Shown: positions 17,214 to 25,337, numbered from the stretch's first letter. The stretch: DNA of 64,000 nt from Leifsonia sp052114085 (GCF_052114085.1 NZ_JBFREB010000001.1:1736001-1800000); one strand, 5' to 3'. Numbers and translations are program-made. The notes: generated by a model not told the origin, from the letters alone.

Positions 17214-17590
17214 GATTTCCGTCCCTTCCCTTCGTCGTCGACGGCAGAGTCGATCGCCTTCGAGAGGCGCTCACGTTCTTTGTCGATCCAGCGCTTTCCG
17301 CTGTAGGCCTCGGCGAACGAGTCGGCGAACTCGACCGGGTCGTCTCCGGTGATGTCGCGGATTGGTGTTCCATCTGCTGCGGCGCGCTCCCATAGGTCGA
17401 CCAAGTCGCCGAGCATCGTGACGAGCACGTCGCCGTTCACAACTCCGCCCTGGTACATGAGGTATCGGTGGCAAGCCTTGGCCGAACTCCGGTAGGGCTC
17501 GGGCAGAGCATCCATGCGTGCCATGTCCTGCCGGTACTGCTTCTTCTGCTCGAGCGACCCGGTGAGGGCCTCGATCCACTTCGCTGCCAT
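17210..17590 (-). CDS. DUF1048 family protein
   Basis: This 126-residue soluble protein begins MAAKWIEALTGSLEQKKQY and matches the DUF1048 all-helical family, which usually lies next to PadR regulators and ABC exporters, as here. No biochemical role is established; an accessory regulator of the exporter is an inference. It starts 2 bp after the PadR stop and overlaps the ATPase start, so all four genes form one transcript. Confidence 0.88.
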   Translation of the reverse strand: MAAKWIEALTGSLEQKKQYRQDMARMDALPEPYRSSAKACHRYLMYQGGVVNGDVLVTMLGDLVDLWERAAADGTPIRDITGDDPVEFADSFAEAYSGKRWIDKERERLSKAIDSAVDDEGKGRKS

Positions 17591-17592
17591 GA

Positions 17593-17958
17593 TCAGTCGT
17601 TCCCTTCGCTGTTGCTGGTTGCGGTGCTGCTTCCGTTGCTGTCGTGGAGTTGTTCGATCCGCTCGGAGAGGAAGCCCCACGTCTTCCAGAACTCCGTGAG
17701 CTGCTCGCGACCCTGGTCGTTGAGCCGGTAGACCTTGCGCGGCGGCCCCTTCTCGGACGGCACCTTGGTGACGTCGACGAAGCCCCGCTGCTCGATCCGG
17801 ACCAGGAGCGCGTACACCGTGCCCTCGACGAGGTCGGTGAAGCCCTGGTCGCGCAGCCGCGTGGTGATCTCGTATCCGTACGCCGGACGGCCGGCGAGGA
17901 TCGCCAGAACCATTCCTTCGAGAGTGCCCTTCAGCATCTCGGTCATCTGGTTGCCCAT
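17593..17958 (-). CDS. PadR family transcriptional regulator
   Basis: This 121-residue protein has a winged helix typical of PadR: GTLEGMVLAILAGRPAYGYEI at 11-31, then GTVYALLVRIEQRGFV and the wing PPRKVYRLNDQGREQL. PadR proteins repress neighbouring exporter operons and release DNA on binding hydrophobic compounds. The strong AGGAGGTGA ribosome-binding site lies just upstream, and palindromes at 17972-18020 are the likely operator. Confidence 0.93.
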   Translation of the reverse strand: MGNQMTEMLKGTLEGMVLAILAGRPAYGYEITTRLRDQGFTDLVEGTVYALLVRIEQRGFVDVTKVPSEKGPPRKVYRLNDQGREQLTEFWKTWGFLSERIEQLHDSNGSSTATSNSEGND

Positions 17959-17971
17959 CGGGTCACCTCCT

Positions 17972-18020
17972 ACTCAGTGATGTTGACTACCAGTACAAAG
18001 TAACACTGAGTACCGGTACT
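17972..18020. promoter_or_regulatory. Candidate PadR operator/promoter region
   Basis: AGTACCGGTACT (18009-18020) is a perfect 12-bp palindrome. ACTCAGTG (17972-17979) is an exact inverted copy of CACTGAGT (18004-18011), and TGGTAGT/AGTACCGG-like half-sites lie between. The whole block sits just before the PadR start, the expected place for autoregulation. Confidence 0.5.
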
Positions 18021-18078
18021 TAGCAACACCGAATACAAAGAATTCTGCAGGCCGATTTCGACCGTCCCGGGGGAGGGC

Positions 18079-18945
18079 TCAGCTGCGCTGATCGAGGTGC
18101 CGACGGGTCAGCTCGGCCATCTCCTCATCGCTCAGCTCGTCGAGACGCTTGCCCTCGCGGCGATCCAGCCGCATCCATCGAACGAAGAGCAGCACCAGCA
18201 CCGGCACGTCGGCGACCTCGGCGATGAACCAGAGGAAGTCACCGGACAGGTGCTGATCGTGGAGCGGAGACGGGAACCACAGCGGCAGCCGCCCGAGAAT
18301 CACAGGGGCGTGGTCGAGGATGCCGTCGTTCAGCCGCAGGAGCAGCCCAGGGATCGCATCGAGGAGCAGTTCGACGAACGCGAGCAGGAACTCCACGGTG
18401 ATGAAGAAGGCGGTGCGGACCACCGAGTGCGCTGCGATCGGCAGCACCAGCAGCAGGCCGCACAGCGGCGTCAGCACGGAGATCGACCACTCGGAGGCGG
18501 GGGAGTCGCGCAGGATCGCGGACACCGGCGTGAGGAACACGAGGAAGACCACGCAGCCGAACGCCGGCGCGAAGATCGCGTTGCCGAACACCCGTGCCGG
18601 CCAGGAACGGGTGGCCCGGTCGACACGACGGCGACCGTCAGGCCCCAGGGCGACGCGGGCCAGCGCGACAGGGCGTCCGAGGCTGACCAGGGCCGGGACG
18701 ACGAAGAGCAGCAGGGCGATGCGCGTCGTGAACGCCCAGCGGAGCTCGGTGCTCTCGGCTCCCAGGAATCCGAAAGAGACGACGGCGTACGACCCCAGGC
18801 CGAGCCCCAGGTAGGCGAGGGTGAGCCGGCGCGGCCAGTGGTGACCCCGCGACCGCAGCCGGAGGACACCCCCGAGGTAAACCGTGGCTGCGAGGACGAG
18901 CAGCGCGGCGGCGAAGGGGTCGAAGGACCACGTGTTGAGGAACAC
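18079..18945 (-). CDS. CtaG-like cytochrome oxidase assembly membrane protein
   Basis: This 288-residue protein has about seven membrane segments and matches the Bacillus CtaG (caa3_CtaG) family. Support comes from the N-terminal WSFDPFAAALLVLAATVYLGG, the HSVVRTAF segment and the DFLWFIAEVADVPVLVLLFVRW segment (in part). CtaG in Bacillus helps form the copper centre of caa3 oxidase. No copper chaperone or oxidase gene adjoins it here. The C-terminal cytosolic tail is rich in Arg/Glu. Confidence 0.85.
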   Translation of the reverse strand: MFLNTWSFDPFAAALLVLAATVYLGGVLRLRSRGHHWPRRLTLAYLGLGLGSYAVVSFGFLGAESTELRWAFTTRIALLLFVVPALVSLGRPVALARVALGPDGRRRVDRATRSWPARVFGNAIFAPAFGCVVFLVFLTPVSAILRDSPASEWSISVLTPLCGLLLVLPIAAHSVVRTAFFITVEFLLAFVELLLDAIPGLLLRLNDGILDHAPVILGRLPLWFPSPLHDQHLSGDFLWFIAEVADVPVLVLLFVRWMRLDRREGKRLDELSDEEMAELTRRHLDQRS

Positions 18946-19069
18946 GGACAGTGGCGGCGTGATCAGCTCCTGTCGAGGTGATGGTCGGCGCGCTCATTCT
19001 TCTCGTCCGATGCTGTGACCAGCCTGGAGCCACCCGCGCGGGCCGGGTGCACGCGCCTATGATCGGCGC

Positions 19070-19462
19070 ATGCTGGTGGTGGGTTCGATTGTGATCCGTG
19101 TCGACGACATCTCGTCGCAGCGCGCTTTCTGGTCGGCTGCGCTCGACTATGTGGCGCGCGAGCCGGCCGACACCGACTTCGTCCTGCTGCATCCGCGCGA
19201 CGGGGAGGGGCCGAACGTCTCACTCGATGCCGCCCGCTCCGAACGGGTGCTGCCGCCTCGCATCCACCTCGATCTCTACGCCGAGGACCAGGCTGTGGAG
19301 GTTCGCAGGCTCACCGCTCTCGGCGCGCGGGAGGTCCACTGGGACCGGCGACCGGAGGATGCGGACTACGTCATCATGGAGGACCCGGAAGGCAACCGCT
19401 TCTGCGTCATCGATGCGACGGACTGGGGAGGCTGGTCGCGGATCCGTCGGGGTCGCCCATAG
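19070..19462 (+). CDS. VOC/glyoxalase-like domain protein
   Basis: This 130-residue single-domain protein starts VGSIVIRVDDISSQRAFWSAALDY and ends DYVIMEDPEGNRFCVIDA, the pattern of the glyoxalase-like domain family (Glyoxalase_6). The expected metal ligands are not all evident, so the reaction is uncertain. It is the fourth VOC-type protein in the first 20 kb but belongs to a different subfamily from the others. Confidence 0.83.
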   Translation: MLVVGSIVIRVDDISSQRAFWSAALDYVAREPADTDFVLLHPRDGEGPNVSLDAARSERVLPPRIHLDLYAEDQAVEVRRLTALGAREVHWDRRPEDADYVIMEDPEGNRFCVIDATDWGGWSRIRRGRP

Positions 19463-19510
19463 GCTTCGGGACGGCTCGGCGGAGTCGGCGTCCCGCCGGC
19501 ACGCCACTGA

Positions 19511-20077
19511 CTACGCGGATGCGCGCGTGTGCAGGCGTGCGCCTTCCGCGTTGAACAGGCACAGCACCTCGAGCACCCCCGGTCCGGGATTGGCGAAGCC
19601 GTGCGGAACAAGCGTGTCGAACTCGGCGGCCTCGCCGGCTTCTAGGACGAGATCGTCGGCCGCGAGAAGCAGCCGCATGCGGCCGGAGATCACGTAGATC
19701 CAGTCCCAGCCCGGGTGTACCCACTGGGGGATGGGCTTGTCGGGGGTCGCCGGGAGCACCTGTTTGAACGCCTCCCACGACCCCGCGCCCCCGGAGAGAG
19801 GGACCGTGACCACACCGTCCCGGACCCGGGGGCGGGGATGGATGCGCGGGTCGCCCAGCGCCGGCGCACCCACCAGGTCGTCCAAGGGCAGGTGATAGAG
19901 CCGTGCCAGCGGGAGGAGCAGTTCCAGTTGCGCCCGGCGCGCGCCCGACTCCAGCCGGGACAGCGTGCTGATCGAAATTCCGGTGGCGTCGCTGACCGCG
20001 CTGAGGGTCAGTTTGCGCGATTCCCGGATGGCGCGAAGTCTCGGACCGATTCCCGCCAGTTCTTCGTCGATCGCCAT
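19511..20077 (-). CDS. XRE-type regulator with C-terminal cupin domain
   Basis: This 188-residue protein has an XRE helix-turn-helix (about residues 10-65; KLTLSAVSDATGISISTLSRLES) and a cupin sensor domain (about 90-185) with PQWVHPGWDWIYVISGRMRL. The family (SutR/PuuR-like) senses small ligands. It is divergent from the CPYC flavoprotein, separated by a 69-bp region that holds a direct repeat, so that flavoprotein gene is the probable target. The ATG at 20077 follows GAGGAGGC. Confidence 0.9.
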   Translation of the reverse strand: MAIDEELAGIGPRLRAIRESRKLTLSAVSDATGISISTLSRLESGARRAQLELLLPLARLYHLPLDDLVGAPALGDPRIHPRPRVRDGVVTVPLSGGAGSWEAFKQVLPATPDKPIPQWVHPGWDWIYVISGRMRLLLAADDLVLEAGEAAEFDTLVPHGFANPGPGVLEVLCLFNAEGARLHTRASA

Positions 20078-20089
20078 CGCGCCTCCTCT

Positions 20090-20122
20090 TTGTCGTTTCA
20101 GCAAACCATGTTGTCATTTCAG
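20090..20122. promoter_or_regulatory. Direct repeat, candidate operator for XRE-cupin regulator
   Basis: TTGTCGTTTCAG (20090-20101) and TTGTCATTTCAG (20111-20122) differ at one base and are 21 bp apart, i.e. two helical turns. They occupy the short divergent promoter between the regulator and the flavoprotein. Confidence 0.5.
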
Positions 20123-20146
20123 GCGCGTCAGCACCAGCATGGCCCT

Positions 20147-21085
20147 ATGGAGATCATCGCTGAGACGGATCGGGCCGACGTCGTCATCATCGGGGGCGGC
20201 CCCGCGGGTCTCAGTGCCGCTCTCTCGCTCGGCCGTGCACGCCGGCGTGTCGTCGTGGTGGACGGCGGCCGACCACGAAACGCCCCCGCCCCGCACATGC
20301 ACGGCGTCTTGGGGCACGACGGCCTTCCCCCTCTGGAGTTGCTCGAGAAGGGGCGCCGGGAGGTGGTCGGCTACGGCGTTCGCATCGTCCCGGGAACCGC
20401 CACCCTCGCCCGCGTCGTGGACGGCGGCGTCGAGATCGACACGACAGCCGGTACCCTCAGGGCTCGCCGACTCGTCGTCGCGACCGGACTCGCAGATGAG
20501 CTGCCCGACAACCCCGGATTGCGGGAGCAGTGGGGGAGGGGCGCCGTGGTCTGCCCGTACTGCGACGGATGGGAGCATCGCGACGATGTGATCGGCGTCA
20601 TCGCGACTTCGCCGGAAAGCGTCCGGCAGGCGCAGCTCCTCCGGCAGTGGTCGGATCGCGTGGTCTACTTCCCGAACGCCATCGGTGAACCCGACCCTGA
20701 GGCGGCGGACGCGCTGGTGCGACGAGGCATCCGCATCGAGCACGGCACGGTTGCGGCAGTGCAGATCGTCGAGGACGAAGTGACCGGAGTGGAGGTAGAC
20801 GGGCACACGGTTCCCGTCGACGTCATCTTCACCGGGCCGACGTTGCGGCCGAACGACGCGCTCCTTCGTTCGCTCGGGGCGACCTCATCCGATGGTCCGA
20901 ACGGATCGTGGGTCGACATCGATGCCGACGGCCGTACCTCGGTACCGGGAGTGTGGGCGGTCGGCAACGTCGTCGACCTGCGGGCGAACGTCTCCGTCTC
21001 CCTCGGGCTCGGCGCCCTGATCGCCGGCGCGGTGAACGCCGACCTCGTCCTTGCGGACATCGCCGCGGCCCCGGCGGTTCAGTAG
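20147..21085 (+). CDS. Thioredoxin-reductase-like FAD/NAD(P) oxidoreductase (CPYC)
   Basis: This 312-residue flavoprotein has the FAD-binding GGGPAG (16-21) and a redox pair Cys136-Cys139 in VVCPYCDGWEH. The C-terminal GVWAVGNVVD motif binds the flavin. The CPYCDGWE context is typical of the thioredoxin-reductase-like subgroup that includes dithiol oxidases (GliT/HlmI type) rather than classical TrxB, which has a CATCD context. A second NAD(P) site is weak (GVIATS), which supports oxidase-type chemistry. It is divergent from the XRE-cupin gene, which probably controls it. The start is the ATG at 20147; a longer open reading upstream lies antisense to the regulator. Confidence 0.88.
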   Translation: MEIIAETDRADVVIIGGGPAGLSAALSLGRARRRVVVVDGGRPRNAPAPHMHGVLGHDGLPPLELLEKGRREVVGYGVRIVPGTATLARVVDGGVEIDTTAGTLRARRLVVATGLADELPDNPGLREQWGRGAVVCPYCDGWEHRDDVIGVIATSPESVRQAQLLRQWSDRVVYFPNAIGEPDPEAADALVRRGIRIEHGTVAAVQIVEDEVTGVEVDGHTVPVDVIFTGPTLRPNDALLRSLGATSSDGPNGSWVDIDADGRTSVPGVWAVGNVVDLRANVSVSLGLGALIAGAVNADLVLADIAAAPAVQ

Positions 21086-21119
21086 GCGCCGTCTCCTCGC
21101 GGATACGCTGGGCGATGCC

Positions 21120-21530
21120 TTACGCGGGGGAGTCGCCGTTGTACTCGGCGTCGGTGATGTGCTCGAGCCAGGTGGTGGTCGTCGCCGGGTCGTCGGCGCT
21201 TTCGAGCATGGCGATGTGCTCCATGAAGCATCCCGGCGCTGCGGCGTGCCAGTGTTCCTCGCCGGGCGGCGTGTAGAGCGTCTCACCGGCGTGGACCTCG
21301 ATGATGGTTCCGTCGCGACCGCCGAACCGGGCGACGCCCTGGGTGACGCGCAGATACTGGCCGCGGGCGTGGGAGTGCCAGGCTGTGCGGGCACCCGGGG
21401 CGAAGCGGACTGTGGCGACGGTCATCCGCTGGTCGGCTTCGTGGGGGAGTGCGATGGGGTCCAGCCAGACGCCTCCGGCGAACTGCTCGGGCGGATTCTT
21501 GGTGGTGGGGGTGCTCGGTTCGATGTTCAT
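21120..21530 (-). CDS. Cupin domain protein
   Basis: This 136-residue single-cupin protein has the metal motif FAPGARTAWHSHARGQYLRV (in the family pattern G-x5-HxH-x3,4-E, here with Gln in place of Glu) and the second motif PPGEEHWHAAAP. Such proteins pair with carboxymuconolactone decarboxylase-like proteins in actinobacteria, as seen across the divergent promoter. Its start overlaps the stop of the MmyB-type regulator. The substrate is unknown. Confidence 0.85.
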   Translation of the reverse strand: MNIEPSTPTTKNPPEQFAGGVWLDPIALPHEADQRMTVATVRFAPGARTAWHSHARGQYLRVTQGVARFGGRDGTIIEVHAGETLYTPPGEEHWHAAAPGCFMEHIAMLESADDPATTTTWLEHITDAEYNGDSPA

Positions 21531-22399
21531 GCGTTCTCCTTGCGTGTTTCGGAAGCGAGTTCGGTTGCCGCCCAGCTGGCGAGCAGGCGCAGGCCGTCCT
21601 CTGACGGCGTCCCGGGGTCGGCGCTGTACGCGGTGAGGGTGAGGCCGGGTTCATTGGGCATCACCAGCGCGTCGAATGCCAGGTGCAGTTCACCGATCAC
21701 CGGGTGGCGGAAGTCCTTGTGGCCTCCACGGTGCAGCCGAACATCGTGTTGAGCCCACCGCGCACGGAAGGCGTCGGAGCGCGTCGACAGTTCCCCGACG
21801 AGGTCCGTGAGGGCCTTGTTGAAGGGGTCGCGCCCGGCTTCGGTTCGGAGGATCGCGACGGCTGTGTCGGCGGCCGTGTCCCAGTCCGGGTAGAGGTTGT
21901 GCGAGCGCGGGTCGAGGAACTGGAATCGGGCCAGGTTCATCGGGCGGGGGGCGCCCCCGTAAGCCTCGGAGTACAGGGCGCGTCCGAGATCGTTGATCGC
22001 CAGCACATCCAGTCGACCGTTCCGGACGAACGCCGGAACGCCGACCATCGAATCCAGCAGGCGCTGAATGCTCGCGCTGACCGCGACGGCCGGCTTCCGA
22101 CGAGGACGCGCCGCCGGGGAGGCGGCGCGGGCGAGATCCTGCAGGTGATCGCGTTCGGCTTCATCGAGGTGCAGAGCGCGATCGAGCGACTCCAGCACGC
22201 TTTCGGACACGCCTGCGAGCGAGCCGCGTTCCAGCTTCGTGTAGTACTCGACCGAGACGCCGGCGAGCAGGGCGACCTCCTCACGCCGCAGCCCCGGTAC
22301 GCGCCGGGATCCGCCGAAGAAGGGCAGCCCGGCCTGCTCGGGGGTGAGTCTGGCCCGGCGCGAGGCGAGGAACTCGCGGACCTCGGTGCGGTTGTCCAT
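21527..22399 (-). CDS. Helix-turn-helix regulator, MmyB-like
   Basis: This 290-residue protein has an N-terminal XRE domain (RVPGLRREEVALLAGVSVEYYTKLERG, in part, residues 33-60) and the MmyB-like ligand-binding domain (about 100-270). The start LASRRARLTPEQAGLP is characteristic. The regulator is divergent from the carboxymuconolactone decarboxylase-like gene and is followed by the cupin gene (ATGA overlap). These three genes form a typical detoxification or stress cassette in actinobacteria. Ligand unknown. Confidence 0.92.
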   Translation of the reverse strand: MDNRTEVREFLASRRARLTPEQAGLPFFGGSRRVPGLRREEVALLAGVSVEYYTKLERGSLAGVSESVLESLDRALHLDEAERDHLQDLARAASPAARPRRKPAVAVSASIQRLLDSMVGVPAFVRNGRLDVLAINDLGRALYSEAYGGAPRPMNLARFQFLDPRSHNLYPDWDTAADTAVAILRTEAGRDPFNKALTDLVGELSTRSDAFRARWAQHDVRLHRGGHKDFRHPVIGELHLAFDALVMPNEPGLTLTAYSADPGTPSEDGLRLLASWAATELASETRKENA

Positions 22400-22500
22400 G
22401 TGCACCACGCTACGTCCGCATCCCGAACGCAGGGAGTCTCTCTCAGTACCCGTATCAGCAGCGTCTCTCACCCGAGCGTAAGGAGGGCTTCGATGGAGGC

Positions 22501-22863
22501 ATGACTGATTGGACACCCGAGGAGCACAACACGACAACCGGCTGGACAGGGGGACAGCGCGCGTTCGGAGACTTCGCGCCCGCGCTCGTCCATTACACCG
22601 ATCGAGTGCTCTTCGACGAGGTGTGGGAGCGGACCGAGCTCTCCAAGCGCGATCGCAGCCTCATCACCGTCGCTGCTCTCCTGGTCGGCGGGAACACCGA
22701 GCAGCTCGACTTCCACCTCGCGTTCGCCCAGCAGAACGGTGCGACCGAGGAGGAGCTCATCGAGGCGATCACGCACCTCGCCTTCTACGCCGGCTGGCCC
22801 AAGGCCATGTCGGCCATGACCGTGGCGAAGAAGCTGTTCGCGCCCGGCACGAACCAGGAGTGA
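22501..22863 (+). CDS. Carboxymuconolactone decarboxylase family protein
   Basis: This 120-residue protein has the CMD fold: LSKRDRSLITVAALLVGGNTEQLDFHLAFAQQNGATEEELIEAI (in part, residues 42-85) and AFYAGWPKAMSA. It contains no cysteine, so it is not an AhpD-type peroxidase; it is more like the gamma-carboxymuconolactone decarboxylase subgroup without a known substrate. It is divergent from the MmyB-type regulator that probably controls it. The ATG at 22501 comes directly after GGAGGC; a better-spaced ribosome-binding site AGGAGG lies 10 nt further upstream. Confidence 0.88.
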   Translation: MTDWTPEEHNTTTGWTGGQRAFGDFAPALVHYTDRVLFDEVWERTELSKRDRSLITVAALLVGGNTEQLDFHLAFAQQNGATEEELIEAITHLAFYAGWPKAMSAMTVAKKLFAPGTNQE

Positions 22864-22875
22864 GGATCTCAGCGA

Positions 22876-23757
22876 TCAGGGCCGGAAACTGCGAACCAAT
22901 CCGGTCAGATCCCTGATCCACTCGCGTGACGTCATGATCTCACCGACGAATGCGCTCGCTTCCGAGATGCCTCCCGTGTTGAACCACTTCTTGATGCTGT
23001 AGGTGGCCGGAGGGAGCTTGCTCGACTTCTTGGCGAACAGATCGGAGAAGGACTTCACGCAGGCGCTGTCCGTCTTCGCGGTGCTCAGCCAGCTGGCCGC
23101 CACATCCACCGCATCATCGTTGCTGTCGACACGGAGGGCGTTCCGCGTCGTCACGCCGGCTTCGGTGCAGTTCCAGAGAAAAGTGCGCGTTCGGGATGCG
23201 TACCCGGTCGTGGCGATTCGTTTCGCATACTGCTTACCCAGCTTGACGATCGTGTCGGCTTGCTGCTTGTACAGCAGCCAGCTGGAGGTGATCAGGGGCG
23301 TCGCGACGCCCCACGCGAGCGTGTCGAGTGAAGCAATCGACACGCGCTCGCCCGGGGCGACGATCCAATCGTTCCCCGCGATCCCTGCTTCGATCGCAAA
23401 GGTCGAGAACAGGGGAGCGATGCCCGTCGGTTCGTGATAGATCGAATTGTTCTCGGGGACATACGCGGTCTGAATGCGGTCCTTGAATGCCCAGACGACC
23501 GGCGACTCATTCGTGAAGGTGAACTGGAAATGCCCGGGTTCCTGGGGTCCCCAGTCACAGAGCACGAGGTCTTCGTTGTACTCGGCTTCGAGGTCGGTCT
23601 CCGAGTAGGTGCCGATCCTCGTGGTGTCGTCGGGGCAGCTATGAACACCCGTATGCGGTTGGAGCCCCGGCTGCGCTGCAGCAGACCGGGGTGTTGCGAT
23701 CGCGCAGCCGGTCGTCACGAGCGCGATTGAGAGTGCAAGCGCTGCAATCCGTCTCAT
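22876..23757 (-). CDS. Secreted lipoprotein-like hypothetical protein
   Basis: This 293-residue protein begins MRRIAALALSIALVTTGCA, a signal peptide with a lipobox-like VTTGC (Cys18). The mature part has CPDDT and LCDWG segments and about 200 residues of unrecognised sequence with a Cys-rich middle (NCTEAG, CVKSF). I do not recognise the family. It converges with the carboxymuconolactone decarboxylase gene. It marks the start of a looser, accessory-like stretch. Confidence 0.7.
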   Translation of the reverse strand: MRRIAALALSIALVTTGCAIATPRSAAAQPGLQPHTGVHSCPDDTTRIGTYSETDLEAEYNEDLVLCDWGPQEPGHFQFTFTNESPVVWAFKDRIQTAYVPENNSIYHEPTGIAPLFSTFAIEAGIAGNDWIVAPGERVSIASLDTLAWGVATPLITSSWLLYKQQADTIVKLGKQYAKRIATTGYASRTRTFLWNCTEAGVTTRNALRVDSNDDAVDVAASWLSTAKTDSACVKSFSDLFAKKSSKLPPATYSIKKWFNTGGISEASAFVGEIMTSREWIRDLTGLVRSFRP

Positions 23758-23844
23758 GAGAGTCCCTCCGCCGATGCCTCGACACGAACGCCCCCAACGC
23801 CCTTGTGCCAATCATGAGATTTCCTTGTCTTTCCCGGCTAGAGG

Positions 23845-23877
23845 GAAGGGCGCAGGGTCGATGACCCTGCGCCCTTC
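23845..23877. terminator. Strong 15-bp hairpin downstream of the L36 paralogue
   Basis: GAAGGGCGCAGGGTC (23845-23859) and GACCCTGCGCCCTTC (23863-23877) are exact inverted copies with a 3-nt loop. It lies just after the L36 paralogue stop on the minus strand, with a short GTTT on the plus side. Confidence 0.75.
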
Positions 23878-23891
23878 GTTTCGGGTGCTAC

Positions 23892-24014
23892 TCAGCCTTG
23901 GCGGGCCTTCATCCGCGGGTTCTTCTTGTTGATGATGAACGTGCGGCCCCGGCGGCGCACCACCTGAGCGCCGGGCATCGACTTGAGCGAGCTCAATGAG
24001 TTGCGTACCTTCAT
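23892..24014 (-). CDS. ykgO: Ribosomal protein L36 paralogue, zinc-free type (YkgO)
   Basis: This 40-residue protein reads MKVRNSLSSLKSMPGAQVVR and continues RRGRTFIINKKNPRMKARQG. It is the L36 type B form: it has no cysteine and so cannot bind the zinc that standard L36 holds with C-x2-C and C/H ligands. In many bacteria this C-minus paralogue is derepressed under zinc starvation to release zinc from ribosomes. A Zur-like box lies in its upstream region. The ribosome-binding site GGGAGG lies inside one arm of a perfect hairpin. No other zinc-paralogue gene (L31B, L33B, S14B) adjoins it. Confidence 0.93.
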   Translation of the reverse strand: MKVRNSLSSLKSMPGAQVVRRRGRTFIINKKNPRMKARQG

Positions 24015-24020
24015 GACGGA

Positions 24021-24058
24021 CCTCCCTTGTTGAAATCTATTCTCAATAACAAGGGAGG
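24021..24058. promoter_or_regulatory. Zur-like box inside an RBS-sequestering inverted repeat
   Basis: On the plus strand CCTCCCTTGTT (24021-24031) pairs exactly with AACAAGGGAGG (24048-24058). In the gene's direction the second arm is the ribosome-binding site. The centre (24030-24046) reads TTGAGAATAGATTTCAA on the minus strand, matching 10 of 12 fixed positions of the Zur pattern TGA-N-AAT-N-ATT-N-TCA. Confidence 0.55.
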
Positions 24059-24181
24059 GTCGCCGTTTATTCTCCTGGCGGGTGACTACCCCGAATGTCG
24101 CCAGCCAAGCGTCGTCATCAGGCCGTAGCTAGTGCCGCCTTCACCGTAAGACCCGAGCTGATTGCTCGATATTCTGTGTGC

Positions 24182-24421
24182 ATGTCGAATGTCTCGCACC
24201 TGCTGCGGTATGACGGTCAAGAGTTTCCGCTCACGGCCGAGGATCACCGCCGCCTCCGGAGGGTTTACGAAACCGGGCTAGCTGTCAGTGGTGTCCTGTT
24301 CGACTTTGTACCTGCCGGCTCAACGCACTCGGTGACGATTGCCGTCGGCAGCGGTGCCGCATTCGTCCTGACAGAGGTCGACGACGTCACTGAGCCTGCG
24401 ACATCGGCTGGCGGCTTCTGA
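24182..24421 (+). CDS. Small hypothetical protein
   Basis: This 79-residue protein starts MSNVSHLLRYDGQEFPLTAE and continues with a hydrophobic stretch SHSVTIAVGSGAAFVLTEV. I do not recognise it. The start at 24182 is chosen over the upstream ATG at 24095 because the extra 29 residues are not conserved-looking. It has no obvious partner. Divergent from the L36 paralogue. Confidence 0.45.
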   Translation: MSNVSHLLRYDGQEFPLTAEDHRRLRRVYETGLAVSGVLFDFVPAGSTHSVTIAVGSGAAFVLTEVDDVTEPATSAGGF

Positions 24422-24495
24422 CTGCGGTATTCAGTCCTCCGCGACCCGGGCAGAAGGCGAGCACGGGCGAGTGGAGGGCCGGTCATCGTCGGCGA

Positions 24496-25092
24496 TCACT
24501 CGTAAGCCAGATAGGTGCCGGCGTGCGTCGGCTTGGTGATCCGGAAGCGCAGCTGCAGGTTCGAACGCTCGAAAAGCCCCACCTGCTGGGCGACCTGCTC
24601 ATTCGTCACGAAGAGATGCCGACCGAGATTGGCGTCCCGAGCAAGCCACGCTCGGAGCGCATCCAGCAATCGCTCGTCGAGGCCGTCGGACAGACGGGAC
24701 GTGCGCACCCAGAAGCTCACGAGAGCGCGGTAGCTCTGCCACTCGTTCGCATCGACGGGCGTGATCCGCGCATCCGCGTAGTGGCGCGCGTCGGGCGGCA
24801 AGATGTAGACGCATCCCAGACAGTCGGACTCATCCGGGTTCATCAGCGTGTAGGTGAACGCGCGTCGTTCTGCATGCCGCTGTTCCAGCATCTCGACGTC
24901 AGCGAGGTCGTCCTCCACAGTGAAATCGTCTGCCGGCCAACCTGTCTGCTCCCACGGACGCAGATACTCCTTGCTCGCCATCACGGCGGCGTAATCCAAC
25001 GCGACGTCGGCCGCCATGATCGGCCGCAGGATGAACTCGTCCGTCACCAGCCGGTCCGGTATGTCGGTGGAGCCCAGGTGAGTGAAGAGCAT
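24496..25092 (-). CDS. GNAT-like N-acetyltransferase
   Basis: This 198-residue protein begins MLFTHLGSTDIPDRLVTDEF and matches an uncommon GNAT-like architecture (DEFILRPIMAADVALDYAAVMAS, in part), with a CLGCVYILPP segment in the central strand in place of the usual motif. The Arg/Gln-x-x-Gly-x-Gly acetyl-CoA loop is not clear, so the acyltransferase assignment is tentative. Start 25092 is preferred over an upstream extension of 74 low-quality residues. Confidence 0.6.
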   Translation of the reverse strand: MLFTHLGSTDIPDRLVTDEFILRPIMAADVALDYAAVMASKEYLRPWEQTGWPADDFTVEDDLADVEMLEQRHAERRAFTYTLMNPDESDCLGCVYILPPDARHYADARITPVDANEWQSYRALVSFWVRTSRLSDGLDERLLDALRAWLARDANLGRHLFVTNEQVAQQVGLFERSNLQLRFRITKPTHAGTYLAYE

Positions 25093-25337
25093 CGGAATCC
25101 TTCCGATCCGCGAGGACGATGATCTCGGCGTGCGCCACCCTATCGTGAGCGCCCCACAGGTTTCAGCGTTCTGCCCAAGTGTGGCGGATCGGTGGTGTGG
25201 GCGTACGGATCGATACCCTGCGGTGACCGTTCCGAGCGCATGCCGGCGCAGGGGCGGCATCGGAGACCTCCTGCGCTGCGTTCGGGTTGACCCAGGGGTG
25301 TGGTCGCGGGCCACGGTCGCGCTTACGGTCTTCTTCC

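Noticed and set aside
22501..22863. AhpD-type peroxidase
   Set aside because: The CMD-family protein has no cysteine, so the CxxC peroxidatic site is absent.
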